Shown here one piece after another: positions 44,863 through 53,538 of a DNA stretch of 64,000 nucleotides. The notes under the pieces are model-generated. The model was not told the DNA's origin. It worked only from the letters and a program-made list of their open reading frames with translations, and searched no databases. A program made the translations under genes and the position numbers. The stretch is from Acidimicrobiaceae bacterium (lineage in GTDB: Bacteria; Actinomycetota; Acidimicrobiia; Acidimicrobiales; Ilumatobacteraceae): the NCBI GenBank assembly GCA_016722025.1, contig JADKGZ010000004.1, positions 248,001-312,000 of the forward strand, read 5' to 3'. Every line of letters begins with the position of its first letter. Within the stretch, counting starts at the first letter, position 1.

Positions 44863-46275
44863 ATGGCCTGGGGGAACGACGCTGCTGATTCCAGATTGCA
44901 CGGCACCAACATCGCCGACAGCGTGATCGACACGATCGGCAGCACACCGCTCGTGCGTCTCAAGCGGATCAGCGAGATCCACGGCATCGAGTGCGTGCTG
45001 GCGATGAAGATGGAGACCACCAACCCCGGCGGTTCGGCGAAGGACCGGCCGGCGCTGGAGATGATCCTCGCGGCCGAGCGCTCGGGCGAACTGCGCCCCG
45101 GTGGCACGATCGTGGAACCGACGAGCGGCAACACCGGCGTGGGTCTGGCCATCGTTGCCGCCCAGCGTGGGTACAAGTGCGTGTTCGTGATGACCGACAA
45201 GGTGGCGCCGGAGAAGGTGAGCCTGCTGCGCGCGTACGGCGCCGAAGTGGTGGTGTGCCCGGTGGCCGTGCCACCGGAAGACCCCACCAGCTACTACAAG
45301 GTGGCCGAGCGGCTGACAGTCGAGCGCGACGCGTTTCGCCCCAACCAGTACGCCAACCCCAACAACCCGCTGGCCCACGAGAAGACCACCGGGCCAGAGC
45401 TGTGGGCACAGACCGGCGGGCGCATCACCCACTTCGTGGCAGGCGCCGGTACGTGCGGCACCATCACCGGTACCGCTCGCTACCTGAAGGCGCAGAACCC
45501 TGCGATCAAGATCATCGCCGGCGACCCCGATGCGTCGGTGTTCAGCGGCGGCTCCGGCCGGCCGTACCTGGTCGAGGGTGTCGGCGAAGACTTCTACCCC
45601 GCCGCGTGGTCGCCCGATCTGTACGACCAGGTCATCCCGATCAGCGACGAGGAGAGCTTCCTCACCGCCCGCCAGGTCAGCCGCGAGGAGGGCATCCTCA
45701 TCGGCGGTTCGGGCGGCATGGCGGTTGCCACCGCCATTCGTGTGGCGAAGGCTGCAGCGCCCAACGACATCGTCGTGGTGCTCAACCCGGATTCGGGTCG
45801 CGGCTACCTGTCGCGCGTGTTCGACGACCAGTGGATGGCCAACTTCGGCTTCCTGCGCGAGTGCGACGAGTGCATCGCCGCCGTGCTCGACGCTCGCGGC
45901 GATACGCCCTCGCTGCTGTACGTCAACCCATCCACCAGCGTGCGCAACACCATCGATCTGATGCGCGCCAACGGCATCAGCCAGCTGCCGGTGTGCAAGA
46001 ACACTCCACCGTTCGCTGCCGCCGAAGTGGCCGGCGCGGTCGACGAACTGGATCTGATGGAAGCGGTGTATCGCGACAGCAGCGTGCTCGACTCCGCAGT
46101 CGAGCAGGTGATGGGCCCGAAGCTGCCCACCATCGGCGTCGGTCAGAAGGTGGCCCTGGCCGTCGAGATGCTCGACGTTGCGCCGGCGCTGCTGGTGCTG
46201 TCGGGCGGGCGCCCGCTGAGCGTGCTCACTCGTTCCGATCTCCTGAGCTACTTCGAGGTGCTGAGCAATGGGTGA
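44863..46275 (+). CDS. cbs: Cystathionine beta-synthase
   Basis: The product is 470 aa. A fold-type II PLP domain begins VIDTIGSTPLVRLKRI, with the PLP-binding Lys in NPGGSAKDRPA, the cofactor-contact loop VEPTSGNTGVGLAI and GAGTCGTITGTARYL. Two CBS (Bateman) domains occupy the last ~120 residues (STSVRNTIDLMRANGISQLP). This matches the haem-less bacterial/actinobacterial CBS of about 460 aa that condenses serine and homocysteine. It overlaps the gamma-synthase/lyase gene by eight bases, giving a transsulfuration operon. Confidence 0.92.
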   Translation: MAWGNDAADSRLHGTNIADSVIDTIGSTPLVRLKRISEIHGIECVLAMKMETTNPGGSAKDRPALEMILAAERSGELRPGGTIVEPTSGNTGVGLAIVAAQRGYKCVFVMTDKVAPEKVSLLRAYGAEVVVCPVAVPPEDPTSYYKVAERLTVERDAFRPNQYANPNNPLAHEKTTGPELWAQTGGRITHFVAGAGTCGTITGTARYLKAQNPAIKIIAGDPDASVFSGGSGRPYLVEGVGEDFYPAAWSPDLYDQVIPISDEESFLTARQVSREEGILIGGSGGMAVATAIRVAKAAAPNDIVVVLNPDSGRGYLSRVFDDQWMANFGFLRECDECIAAVLDARGDTPSLLYVNPSTSVRNTIDLMRANGISQLPVCKNTPPFAAAEVAGAVDELDLMEAVYRDSSVLDSAVEQVMGPKLPTIGVGQKVALAVEMLDVAPALLVLSGGRPLSVLTRSDLLSYFEVLSNG

Positions 46276-47422
46276 CATCGAGCAACAGACCGCCTGGGGT
46301 TTCGAGACCGCAGCCGTGCACGCCGGTCAGGCACCCGACCCTGTCACCGGCGCCGTCGTCACGCCCATCAGCCTCAGCACCACGTTCCAGCAAGAGCAGG
46401 TGGGGCAGCACCGCGGGTACGAGTACAGCCGCAGCGGCAACCCCACCCGCACCGCCTACGAAACGCAGGTGGCCGCGCTGGAGGGTGCCACGCACGGCCT
46501 GGCCTTCGCCAGCGGCTTGGCAGCGGAGGACAACGTGCTGCGACTGCTGGCCACCGGCGACCGAGTGCTGCTGGGCAACGATGCCTACGGCGGTACCTAC
46601 CGCCTGATCAGCAAGGTGCACACGCAGTTGCGCTGGACGGCCGTCGATCTGCTCGACGTCGACGGCCTCGCAGCGGCATGGCCCCACGACACGAAGCTGA
46701 TCTGGCTGGAGACGCCCACCAACCCGCTGCTGCGCTGCTTCGACATCGAGGCCATCGCCGCGCTGGCCCACTCGCACGGCGCCATCGTGGTCGTCGACAA
46801 CACCTTCGCCACGCCCTACCTGCAGCAGCCGCTGGCGCTGGGCGCCGACGTGGTGGTGCACTCGGCCACCAAGTACCTCGGCGGCCACAGCGATGTGGTC
46901 GGTGGCTTCCTCGCACTCGACGACGAAGGCCTCACTCAGCGGCTGCGCTTCACCCAGAACGCTGCCGGCGCGGTACCGGCGCCGTTCGACTGCTACCTCG
47001 CACTGCGCGGTGTGAAGACGCTGGCCATCCGGATGGAGCGTCATTGCTCCAACGCCCGCGCGGTCGTCGACCTGCTGGTGGGGCACCCGGCAGTCGAGCG
47101 GGTGCTGTACCCCCAACTGCCCGACCACCCCGGCCACGCCGCCGCCGCGAAGCAGATGCGCGACTTCGGCGGCATGGTCAGCTTCACGCTCCGTGCGGGC
47201 AAGCAGGCCGCGTTGCGAGTTGCGGCGGCGACAGAGCTGTTCACGCTCGGCGAGAGCCTGGGCGCGGTGGAGAGCCTCATCGAACACCCCGGCGAGATGA
47301 CCCACGCCTCGGCTGCCGGCTCGCCGCTGGAGGTGCCCGACAACCTCGTGCGTCTGTCAGTGGGCATCGAGACCGCCGCCGACCTGGTCGCCGACCTCGA
47401 GCAAGCCCTCACCCACGCGTAG
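46268..47422 (+). CDS. metB: Cystathionine gamma-synthase/gamma-lyase
   Basis: The product is 384 aa of the Cys/Met-metabolism PLP family. It has GYEYSRSGNPTRTAYETQVA, the PLP Asp in AIVVVDNTFATPYLQQPL, the PLP Lys in VHSATKYLGGHSD and the C-terminal LVRLSVGIETAADLVADLEQ. The sequence resembles actinobacterial MetB, which can act as a gamma-synthase or a gamma-lyase. Coupling to CBS favours the lyase direction, homocysteine to cysteine. Activity cannot be settled from sequence alone. Confidence 0.9.
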   Translation: MGDIEQQTAWGFETAAVHAGQAPDPVTGAVVTPISLSTTFQQEQVGQHRGYEYSRSGNPTRTAYETQVAALEGATHGLAFASGLAAEDNVLRLLATGDRVLLGNDAYGGTYRLISKVHTQLRWTAVDLLDVDGLAAAWPHDTKLIWLETPTNPLLRCFDIEAIAALAHSHGAIVVVDNTFATPYLQQPLALGADVVVHSATKYLGGHSDVVGGFLALDDEGLTQRLRFTQNAAGAVPAPFDCYLALRGVKTLAIRMERHCSNARAVVDLLVGHPAVERVLYPQLPDHPGHAAAAKQMRDFGGMVSFTLRAGKQAALRVAAATELFTLGESLGAVESLIEHPGEMTHASAAGSPLEVPDNLVRLSVGIETAADLVADLEQALTHA

Positions 47423-47461
47423 CGGCGGCGTTGGGCCGAGCAGGCGCGGCCGCCCTCGTGG

Positions 47462-48721
47462 TCAGCCGGCCGCGATCTTCGCGGCGACCCGTGCACCGCT
47501 GCGCAATGCGCCTTCCATGAAGCCGGCGAAGCCGTCGGCATGCTCGCCGGCCAGCCACAGGCGACCGTGGACGACGTGCAGCGCCGTCTGGGCCGCGAGC
47601 CACTGGCCGGGCCCGAAGCACGAGTAGGTACCCAGGCTGCACGGGTCGTTCGTCCAGTCGGTGACCACCCGTTCGCCGGCCAGACCCTTGGCACCCGGGA
47701 AGATGCGGTCGATCTCGTGCACCAGCCGGTCGGGTGCCTCCGGCAAGGCGACGAAGTCGGCCCCGTCGTACGACGACAGCAGGCTGGTGAGCACTCCGGC
47801 GTCACCGGGCTGGTCGTCGGTGGTCTCCCAGAGGTGGCCCCACGACCGGTCGGAGAGCACGGTGCCGTTGCGCGAGTAGTCGCGCCAGATGCGACGGCCG
47901 AACTGTGCGCTGATCTTGCCCCCGACGCCATACCCCACCGAGCCGAGCTCGCCCGGAACGGCCGGCCACAGCCGAGTCAGCACCGGCAACGGCACCGCCG
48001 CGATGACGGCCGCGGCGGCGAGCACCTCGCCGTCGGCGAGCGTCACGAGGCCGCTGTCGGCGACGATCGAACGAACCGGCGTGGAGAGCCGCACACGGCT
48101 CCCGAGGCGCGCGGCGAGGCCGATCGCCAGCTGGTCGTTGCCACCCACCACTCGGTGGCGTTCGCGTTCACCGGCCACACGACGGGACTGCACCTCCGCT
48201 GCAAAGCGCCGCCCCACCGCCTCGGGCGGCAACATGAACTCCGTCCGGATGTCGCGGCCGACCACCAGTCGCGACACCGCCGACAGACCGAGTGGCCCGA
48301 TCAAGTCGGCCAACGAGCCCGCCTCGTACTCATCGGTCGGCATCAGTGCTGCCAGAGCGGCCGTCCAGCCGGCCAGGTCGCCGGCGAGCGAGGCATGCAG
48401 CTGCATCGGCACTGCTCGCCCGCCGGCATCCACCAAGGTGCCGTGGGGGTCGAGATCGCCACCGCGTTCGCTCACCGGCAACCCCAGTTCCGCGGCCAGC
48501 GCGAGCACCTCGACATGGCTGCCATCGATGAACTCGGCGCCTCGCTCGCACGTCTGGCCGTCGGTGAACCGATGACTGAACACGCGGCCACCAACTCGAT
48601 CGCGAGCTTCCAGCACCACGACCTGCGCCCCACTCGCGACCAGGTCTGCCGCGGCGCGCAGGCCTGCCAGGCCGGCGCCGATCACGACGGCGTCCACAGT
48701 GCTGGGGTGAGTGGTCGCCAT
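47462..48721 (-). CDS. Flavin-containing amine oxidase (NAD(P)/FAD-binding)
   Basis: The product is 419 aa. The N-terminal FAD motif is DAVVIGAGLAGLRAAADLVA, followed by VLEARDRVGGRVFS, the standard flavin monoamine oxidase signature. The C-terminal FAD contact is RLWLAGEHADGFAGFMEGAL. The substrate could be an amine, amino acid or carotenoid/protoporphyrin-like compound; there is no signal peptide. The start is three bases from the stop of the upstream SGNH gene, so the two are cotranscribed. Confidence 0.86.
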   Translation of the reverse strand: MATTHPSTVDAVVIGAGLAGLRAAADLVASGAQVVVLEARDRVGGRVFSHRFTDGQTCERGAEFIDGSHVEVLALAAELGLPVSERGGDLDPHGTLVDAGGRAVPMQLHASLAGDLAGWTAALAALMPTDEYEAGSLADLIGPLGLSAVSRLVVGRDIRTEFMLPPEAVGRRFAAEVQSRRVAGERERHRVVGGNDQLAIGLAARLGSRVRLSTPVRSIVADSGLVTLADGEVLAAAAVIAAVPLPVLTRLWPAVPGELGSVGYGVGGKISAQFGRRIWRDYSRNGTVLSDRSWGHLWETTDDQPGDAGVLTSLLSSYDGADFVALPEAPDRLVHEIDRIFPGAKGLAGERVVTDWTNDPCSLGTYSCFGPGQWLAAQTALHVVHGRLWLAGEHADGFAGFMEGALRSGARVAAKIAAG

Positions 48722-48723
48722 CG

Positions 48724-49527
48724 TCAGCGATGGCACAGTCGAACGGCCGGCAAGAGCGCAGTGGCGGCCTCGACGGAGAGGTTGACCGGCGCGTGCACGA
48801 CCGCCCCCGGCATCTCGCCGCACACCAGCAGGGCCGTGGTCAGCTCGGCCGCCGCACGAGCGACGAACCTGTTGCGCTGCCGCGAGCCTTCGAGCGTGAG
48901 GTGCACTCCGTCGTCGGCCAACCAGTCGAGGTTGGCCGCAACGAGGCCATGCCAGTTCGCGATCGTCAGGCCGGGATGGTGACCCGTCGCAGCAGTGAGC
49001 TCGTTGTTGAACGTAGCGGTGGCGACCTTGCTGTAGCGCTTGTACACGTCGACCCAGACAACCCGGCGACCGGGGCCGATCTCGCTCATCATCGTGTCGA
49101 TCAACGCCGCCGTCGCACCGGGGACAGCCGACGTGACGCTCATGTCGTTGGTGCCCAACGCGATGATCCAGATCGGAGGGTCGAAGCCACCGGCGCGCAG
49201 CCGGCGCACTGCGTCCACTCCCGATGTCGCCTCGGGAGTCGTCGTGGTCGTGAACCGACCGCTGCGCGCTTCCAACTGGAACGGCCCCCAGCGCTCCTGC
49301 TCGAACTCCTCGGGCAGGCCGGCCCAGTGCGAGAAGGAGAGCGAATCACCGATCAGGGCGACGGCACCGCGTGCGCGCACGGTTGCGTCCTCGTGAAGGC
49401 CGGCCGGCAGCGCTGAGGTGCGCTCCGCGGGCAGCAGCGAGGGAGCGACCAGCACGGCGAGCAGTGCGCCTGCGATCGGCGCACGACGCCGACGCGCAGA
49501 GGAGTGAGTAGGCAGCGGCTCCGTCAC
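48724..49527 (-). CDS. Secreted SGNH/GDSL-type hydrolase
   Basis: The product is 267 aa. A long basic signal peptide (SSARRRRAPIAGALLAVLVA) precedes the hydrolase fold. The blocks are ALIGDSLSF (nucleophile Ser), IWIIALGTNDMSV (Asn) and DDGVHLTLEGSRQ (Asp/His dyad). SGNH enzymes remove acyl or acetyl groups from lipids or polysaccharides outside the cell. Overall length is normal. It precedes the amine oxidase gene in one transcription unit. Confidence 0.87.
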   Translation of the reverse strand: MTEPLPTHSSARRRRAPIAGALLAVLVAPSLLPAERTSALPAGLHEDATVRARGAVALIGDSLSFSHWAGLPEEFEQERWGPFQLEARSGRFTTTTTPEATSGVDAVRRLRAGGFDPPIWIIALGTNDMSVTSAVPGATAALIDTMMSEIGPGRRVVWVDVYKRYSKVATATFNNELTAATGHHPGLTIANWHGLVAANLDWLADDGVHLTLEGSRQRNRFVARAAAELTTALLVCGEMPGAVVHAPVNLSVEAATALLPAVRLCHR

Positions 49528-49575
49528 GACGACCGAGAGTGTAGATCTCGAGCCGGCGATGGCCGGGCCACGCGT

Positions 49576-50247
49576 TCAGAACAGCGTCGGTTGCTCGGGC
49601 TTCACCACTCGCGGCACGCCCGGCCAGGGCACGTAGTGGTCCATGAAGACCCACGTTCGGCGGTGGATCGCGGACGGGCCGTAGCCCTGCAGCGCCGCTT
49701 TGTGCAGCGGGCATGGATAGCCCTTGTTGGTGTCGAAGCTCCATTGCGGGTAGTGCTGCGCTGCCTCGCGCATGAGGCGGTCGCGAGTGACCTTGGCGAG
49801 GATGCTGGCGGCGGCCACCGACAGGCAGTAGCGATCGGCCTTCACCTTCATCTCCACGTGGGGCACGCATGGCGACACGAAGTTCCACTTCCCGTCGACC
49901 ACCGCCGCATCGGGCACCACGCCCAGCGCGGCGATGGCTCGCTGCGTCGCCAGCTTCTGAGCAGCGGCCATGCCCAGCTCGTCGCACTCCTCCTGGCTGG
50001 CGCCGCCCACGGCCCACGCCTCGCACCAGCCGGCAACGCGGTCGAAGAGCAGCTCGCGGTTCCGTTCGGTGAGCAGCTTCGAGTCGCGCACCCCGTTCAC
50101 CCGCTTCTCGCGCGGCAAGATGGCGGCGCCCACCATCAGCGGGCCGGCCCACGCACCACGGCCCACCTCGTCGATGCCGACGATCACGTCGTGACCGGCC
50201 GCCCACAGCTCCTTCTCCAGCTGTCGCGTGGGGGCGCGGCCGGCCAT
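49576..50247 (-). CDS. rnhB: Ribonuclease HII
   Basis: The product is 223 aa starting MAGRAPTRQL. The catalytic Asp-Glu pair is in GIDEVGRGAWAGPL and the other acids are in VVDGKWNF and KADRYCLSVAAASILAKVTR. The family hallmark CPLHKAALQGYGPSAIHRR completes the match. It removes ribonucleotides from DNA and RNA primers. The gene is 13 bp downstream of selD on the same strand. The position far from the ribosomal/trmD region is unremarkable for the class. Confidence 0.95.
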   Translation of the reverse strand: MAGRAPTRQLEKELWAAGHDVIVGIDEVGRGAWAGPLMVGAAILPREKRVNGVRDSKLLTERNRELLFDRVAGWCEAWAVGGASQEECDELGMAAAQKLATQRAIAALGVVPDAAVVDGKWNFVSPCVPHVEMKVKADRYCLSVAAASILAKVTRDRLMREAAQHYPQWSFDTNKGYPCPLHKAALQGYGPSAIHRRTWVFMDHYVPWPGVPRVVKPEQPTLF

Positions 50248-50260
50248 CAGCACGCCACCG

Positions 50261-51277
50261 TCAGCGCAGCACGAGCGCGGCGGGCCCGCCCAAGACCTCA
50301 CCCACCCGCCACCACGACGGGCTCAAGGATGCCACCACAGCCGGATCGACCGCCGCCAGCAGACCGCCGGAAGTCTGCGGATCCATGCACAGCGCCTCAC
50401 CCGCATCGCTGGCCGAGCTGCGCACGTGAGCTGCCACGTACTCCCGATTGCGCGGGTCGCCACCGGTGCGTACGCCGCGCTCGGCCGCTTCGCGGGCGCC
50501 CGGGTAGGCCACGATGCCCTCCGTGTCGATGGCTACTTGCACGCCGCTGCGTTCGGCCATCTCCCACCCATGCCCGGCCAGGCCGTAGCCGGTGACATCG
50601 GTGACCGCGTGCACCGCCCCACCGAGCGCCTGCAGCTCCTCCGAGGCGGCGCGATTCAGGCGCCGCATGCCGGCGATGGCCGTCGCCTGCTCGGGCGGTG
50701 ACCCACCGGCGAGCACCAGCGCCGTGCCGATCGGCTTGCTGAGCACGAGCACGTCGCCGGGCAACGCGCCGCCTTTGCGGAACACGCGATCGGGGTGCAC
50801 CACGCCCTGCACGGCAAGGCCGAAGATGGGCTCGGGGTTGCGGATGGTGTGGCCACCGGCGATGGTGCCGCCCGCTTCTGCGACCACTGCCGCCGCCGCG
50901 TCGAAGATGGCCACGATCGCCTCCCGAGGGAAGTGCTCGGGAAACGCCGCCACGTTGACCGCGATGACCACTCGCCCGCCCATTGCGAACACGTCACTGC
51001 ACGCGTTGGCAGCAGCGATGGCGCCGAAATCCGCAGGATGGTCGACCAGCGGCGGGAAGAAGTCGGTGGTGCTGACCAAGGCCACATCGGGTGCCACCTG
51101 GTAGATGGCCGCGTCGTCGAAGGGTGCGAGACCGACGAGCAGTGAGGGGTCGACGCCGGCGGGCATGTCGCGCACCAGATCGGTGAGCAACGAGGCGCCC
51201 CACTTGGCGGCACAACCCCCGCACGACGTCCACTCGGTCAGCTTCAGGCCTGCGAAATCATGATCGGTCAGCGACAC
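50261..51277 (-). CDS. selD: Selenide, water dikinase (selenophosphate synthetase), Cys form
   Basis: The product is 338 aa from a GTG. The active-site segment TSCGGCAAKWG aligns Cys22 and Lys25 with E. coli SelD Cys17 and Lys20; no in-frame TGA is used, so this is the Cys form. The PurM-like ATP-binding elements follow (LVSTTDFFPPLVDHP, AANACSDVFAMGG, IAGGHTIRNPEPIFGLAVQG, CMDPQTSGGLL). It makes selenophosphate from selenide and ATP. No selA, selB, selC or selenouridine synthase gene is in the window, so the use of the selenium is open. See the molybdenum hydroxylase entry. Confidence 0.93.
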   Translation of the reverse strand: MSLTDHDFAGLKLTEWTSCGGCAAKWGASLLTDLVRDMPAGVDPSLLVGLAPFDDAAIYQVAPDVALVSTTDFFPPLVDHPADFGAIAAANACSDVFAMGGRVVIAVNVAAFPEHFPREAIVAIFDAAAAVVAEAGGTIAGGHTIRNPEPIFGLAVQGVVHPDRVFRKGGALPGDVLVLSKPIGTALVLAGGSPPEQATAIAGMRRLNRAASEELQALGGAVHAVTDVTGYGLAGHGWEMAERSGVQVAIDTEGIVAYPGAREAAERGVRTGGDPRNREYVAAHVRSSASDAGEALCMDPQTSGGLLAAVDPAVVASLSPSWWRVGEVLGGPAALVLR

Positions 51278-51300
51278 GGCGCCAGCCTACGGTGTGCCAC

Positions 51301-51984
51301 ATGCACTCCATTGGCCCGTACAGGTTCACCGAGACCGACGCGCAGCGCACCGTCGGCAACCTCGATGCGATCTGGGGGCTCTATGCCCACGACCGCGACG
51401 CGGGCGTGCTCGAACCGCTGTACCCCACCCTCACCGGCGATCTCGCCACCGACCTGCAGCGCGTGTGGGCGGCGTGGTGCGCGGCCGGGCCGGCCCTGCG
51501 CGCCGCGGGGCAACTGCCGGAGCGTGCCCAGGGTCGGGTCACCCAGTTGAACGTCTCCCGCGGGGGCCTGCCCAAGACCCCCGTCGACGTGGTCGAGGTG
51601 AGCTGGCGCGGGGTGATCGGCGACCGCCAGGGCACCCGCGTGCACCACGGCCGCCCGTGGCAGGCGCTGTGCCTCTGGAGCAACGAAGTCATCGACGCAC
51701 TGCATGCGCAGGGCCACCCCATCGCACCCGGTCTCGCCGGCGAGAACATCACCATCTCCGGGTTGCCCTGGCCAGATGTGCGCGCCGGCGTTCGCCTGCG
51801 CGTTGGCGAGGTGCTGTGCGAGGTCAGCGCCTTCGCACTGCCGTGCTTCCAGAACAAGGCCTGGTTCACCGGGGGCGACTTCGAAGCCATGCACCACGAG
51901 CGCGGCCCGGTGAGCCGGGTCTACGCAACGGTGCTCGAGCCCGGCACCATCGCCGTCGGGCAACCGGCCATCCTGGAGCCGTAG
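51301..51984 (+). CDS. MOSC-domain protein
   Basis: The product is 227 aa. The MOSC beta-barrel starts around VTQLNVSRGGLPKTPVDVVE, with GDRQGTRVHHGRPWQALCLW, APGLAGENITISGLPW and the conserved Cys in ALPCFQNKAWF. MOSC domains bind sulfur-carrier or molybdenum-cofactor groups (as in Moco sulfurase and mARC/YiiM proteins) and often reduce N-hydroxylated compounds or handle sulfur. A GTG three codons upstream is an alternative start. It is divergent from selD with a 23-bp gap. Confidence 0.85.
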   Translation: MHSIGPYRFTETDAQRTVGNLDAIWGLYAHDRDAGVLEPLYPTLTGDLATDLQRVWAAWCAAGPALRAAGQLPERAQGRVTQLNVSRGGLPKTPVDVVEVSWRGVIGDRQGTRVHHGRPWQALCLWSNEVIDALHAQGHPIAPGLAGENITISGLPWPDVRAGVRLRVGEVLCEVSAFALPCFQNKAWFTGGDFEAMHHERGPVSRVYATVLEPGTIAVGQPAILEP

Positions 51985-52002
51985 CGGGCACGCGTCGGCT
52001 GC

Positions 52003-52867
52003 TCAGCTCGCGATGCGATGCGATGCGACACGATGCGCAACGGCAGGCGGTACCGGCACGCTGCCCTCCTCGGCGCACACGTGCCGGGTGGCCTCGGCGA
52101 TGCCGGTGCGCACCAGGTTGAGGCCACGCAAACCGGGCAGCGCGTCGATGCGCTCTTCCACGCGCTCGATCAGTTGGGCACCGTCGCCGGAGCCGAACAG
52201 GTACGCAGCCGGCGAACGACGTCTCGATCTTGGGCACGTCGCCACTGCCGACCACCGCCCACTCGTGCTGCAGGAACCACTTGGTGACGCGCTGCGCCCT
52301 GGGGTCGCCCTCCAGCAGGTCGCGGGCGTAGCTGGCGTAGTACGCCGCATGCCGGCCTTCTTGGCGCATGATGCGACCCAGCAGCTCGGTGAGCACCGGG
52401 TGATCGGCGATCTGCGCGAGCCGGTTGTAGGCCGCATTGGCGGTCCACTCGTTGATGGCGCCCCAGGTCATGTGCACGGCGGGGAACTTGCGCACGCCAT
52501 GCCCCAGCAGCCAGAAGATGGCCGGGCTCCAGAACAGGTAGCGCTTGTTGAACCTGCGCATGGCGACCAGCCGCGTGTCGTGCGCCGGCCAGTCGTGCGC
52601 CGCCAGCACCTTGCCGAGCGCCTGGCCGTGCCAGTACTCCTCGTAGTTCCAGAGCGTGAGGAACGCCGTGAACTGCGGGTCTTTCCAGGCCGGCAGCAGC
52701 AGCAGTTCGCGGGTGTAGAGCACGGTCTGGTACTCGATGTCGTGCATGTACGCGAGGCAACGCAGCACGTGCGGGGGCAACGGCTGCCGTCGGAACGCTT
52801 CGAAGTCGAGGTCGTCGGTCTTCAGCCGGCCACCTTGCTCCTGGAACTTCTCGATGGGGATTGCCAT
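52003..52867 (-). pseudogene. Ferritin-like di-iron protein, apparent frameshift near C-terminus
   Basis: The start ATG at 52867 has a gaaggg ribosome site; an in-frame GTG lies two codons upstream. Two Glu-x-x-His motifs (NYEEYWHGQAL and MRQEGRHAAYY) with single Glu residues in MHDIEYQTVL and INEWTANAAY form a di-iron carboxylate site, as in acyl-ACP desaturase-like or ribonucleotide-reductase-like ferritin folds. Near 52200-52216 the frame shifts by one inserted or two missing bases. After it, YLFGSGDGAQLIERVEERID continues to the stop. Corrected length is about 288 aa. Likely an oxygen-activating oxidase or desaturase. Divergent from an FMN reductase. Confidence 0.75.
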
Positions 52868-52926
52868 GCTCACCCTTCGTTGCGGAGGGTCGTTCGGATC
52901 GCGCGACCTTACCGCATACTTGACAA

Positions 52927-53499
52927 ATGACCTCCCCGACGTTTGCCGCCATCGCCTTCAGCGGCAGCTTGCGCAATGGCAGCAGCAACACCGCGCTCGT
53001 CCGGCTCGCGCAGCGCATCGCACCGCCCGAGCTCACCATCGAGATCATCGACTGGGTCGATCAGTTGCCGTGGATGAACCCCGACCTGGAGACCGATCCG
53101 CCGGAGATCGTGCTGCGCTGGTGGGCCGCGCTGCGCGGCGCCGACGCGCTGATCATCGGCATGCCGGAGTACAACGCAACGCCCACCGCGCTGGCGAAGA
53201 ACGCCATCGACTGGGCCACGCGCCCGCCGAGCGATCGGGCGATCGCCGGTACCGCCGTCGCCTTCCTCAGTGCCGCCGGTCGTTCAGGCGGCAAGAACTC
53301 GCAGGAGAGCGTCACGCTGCTGCTGGGCTTCATGGGCGCCACCGTGGTCGAAGAGCCGCAGGTACGCCTGTCGCTCGTCGGCGATCGCATCGATGCCGAC
53401 GGCAACACCGACGACCCGCTGATCATCGATGCCGTCGCCGCCAAGCTGCGCGCCCTCGTCGACGCACTCACGCTGCGGGCCGCGACTCCCGGCGCCTGA
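52927..53499 (+). CDS. NADPH-dependent FMN reductase-like flavoprotein
   Basis: The product is 190 aa. The flavin-phosphate loop is GSLRNGSSNTALVR. The second FMN contact is the family signature MPEYNATPTALAKNAIDW, and SAAGRSGGKNSQESV follows. Such enzymes supply reduced flavin or act as quinone/azo reductases. It is divergent from the di-iron protein gene with a 59-bp gap, so it might supply electrons to it (inference). Confidence 0.9.
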   Translation: MTSPTFAAIAFSGSLRNGSSNTALVRLAQRIAPPELTIEIIDWVDQLPWMNPDLETDPPEIVLRWWAALRGADALIIGMPEYNATPTALAKNAIDWATRPPSDRAIAGTAVAFLSAAGRSGGKNSQESVTLLLGFMGATVVEEPQVRLSLVGDRIDADGNTDDPLIIDAVAAKLRALVDALTLRAATPGA

Positions 53500-53538
53500 A
53501 GGGCTCGATTCGCAGCGACCCGATCACGGCGAGGCGGC

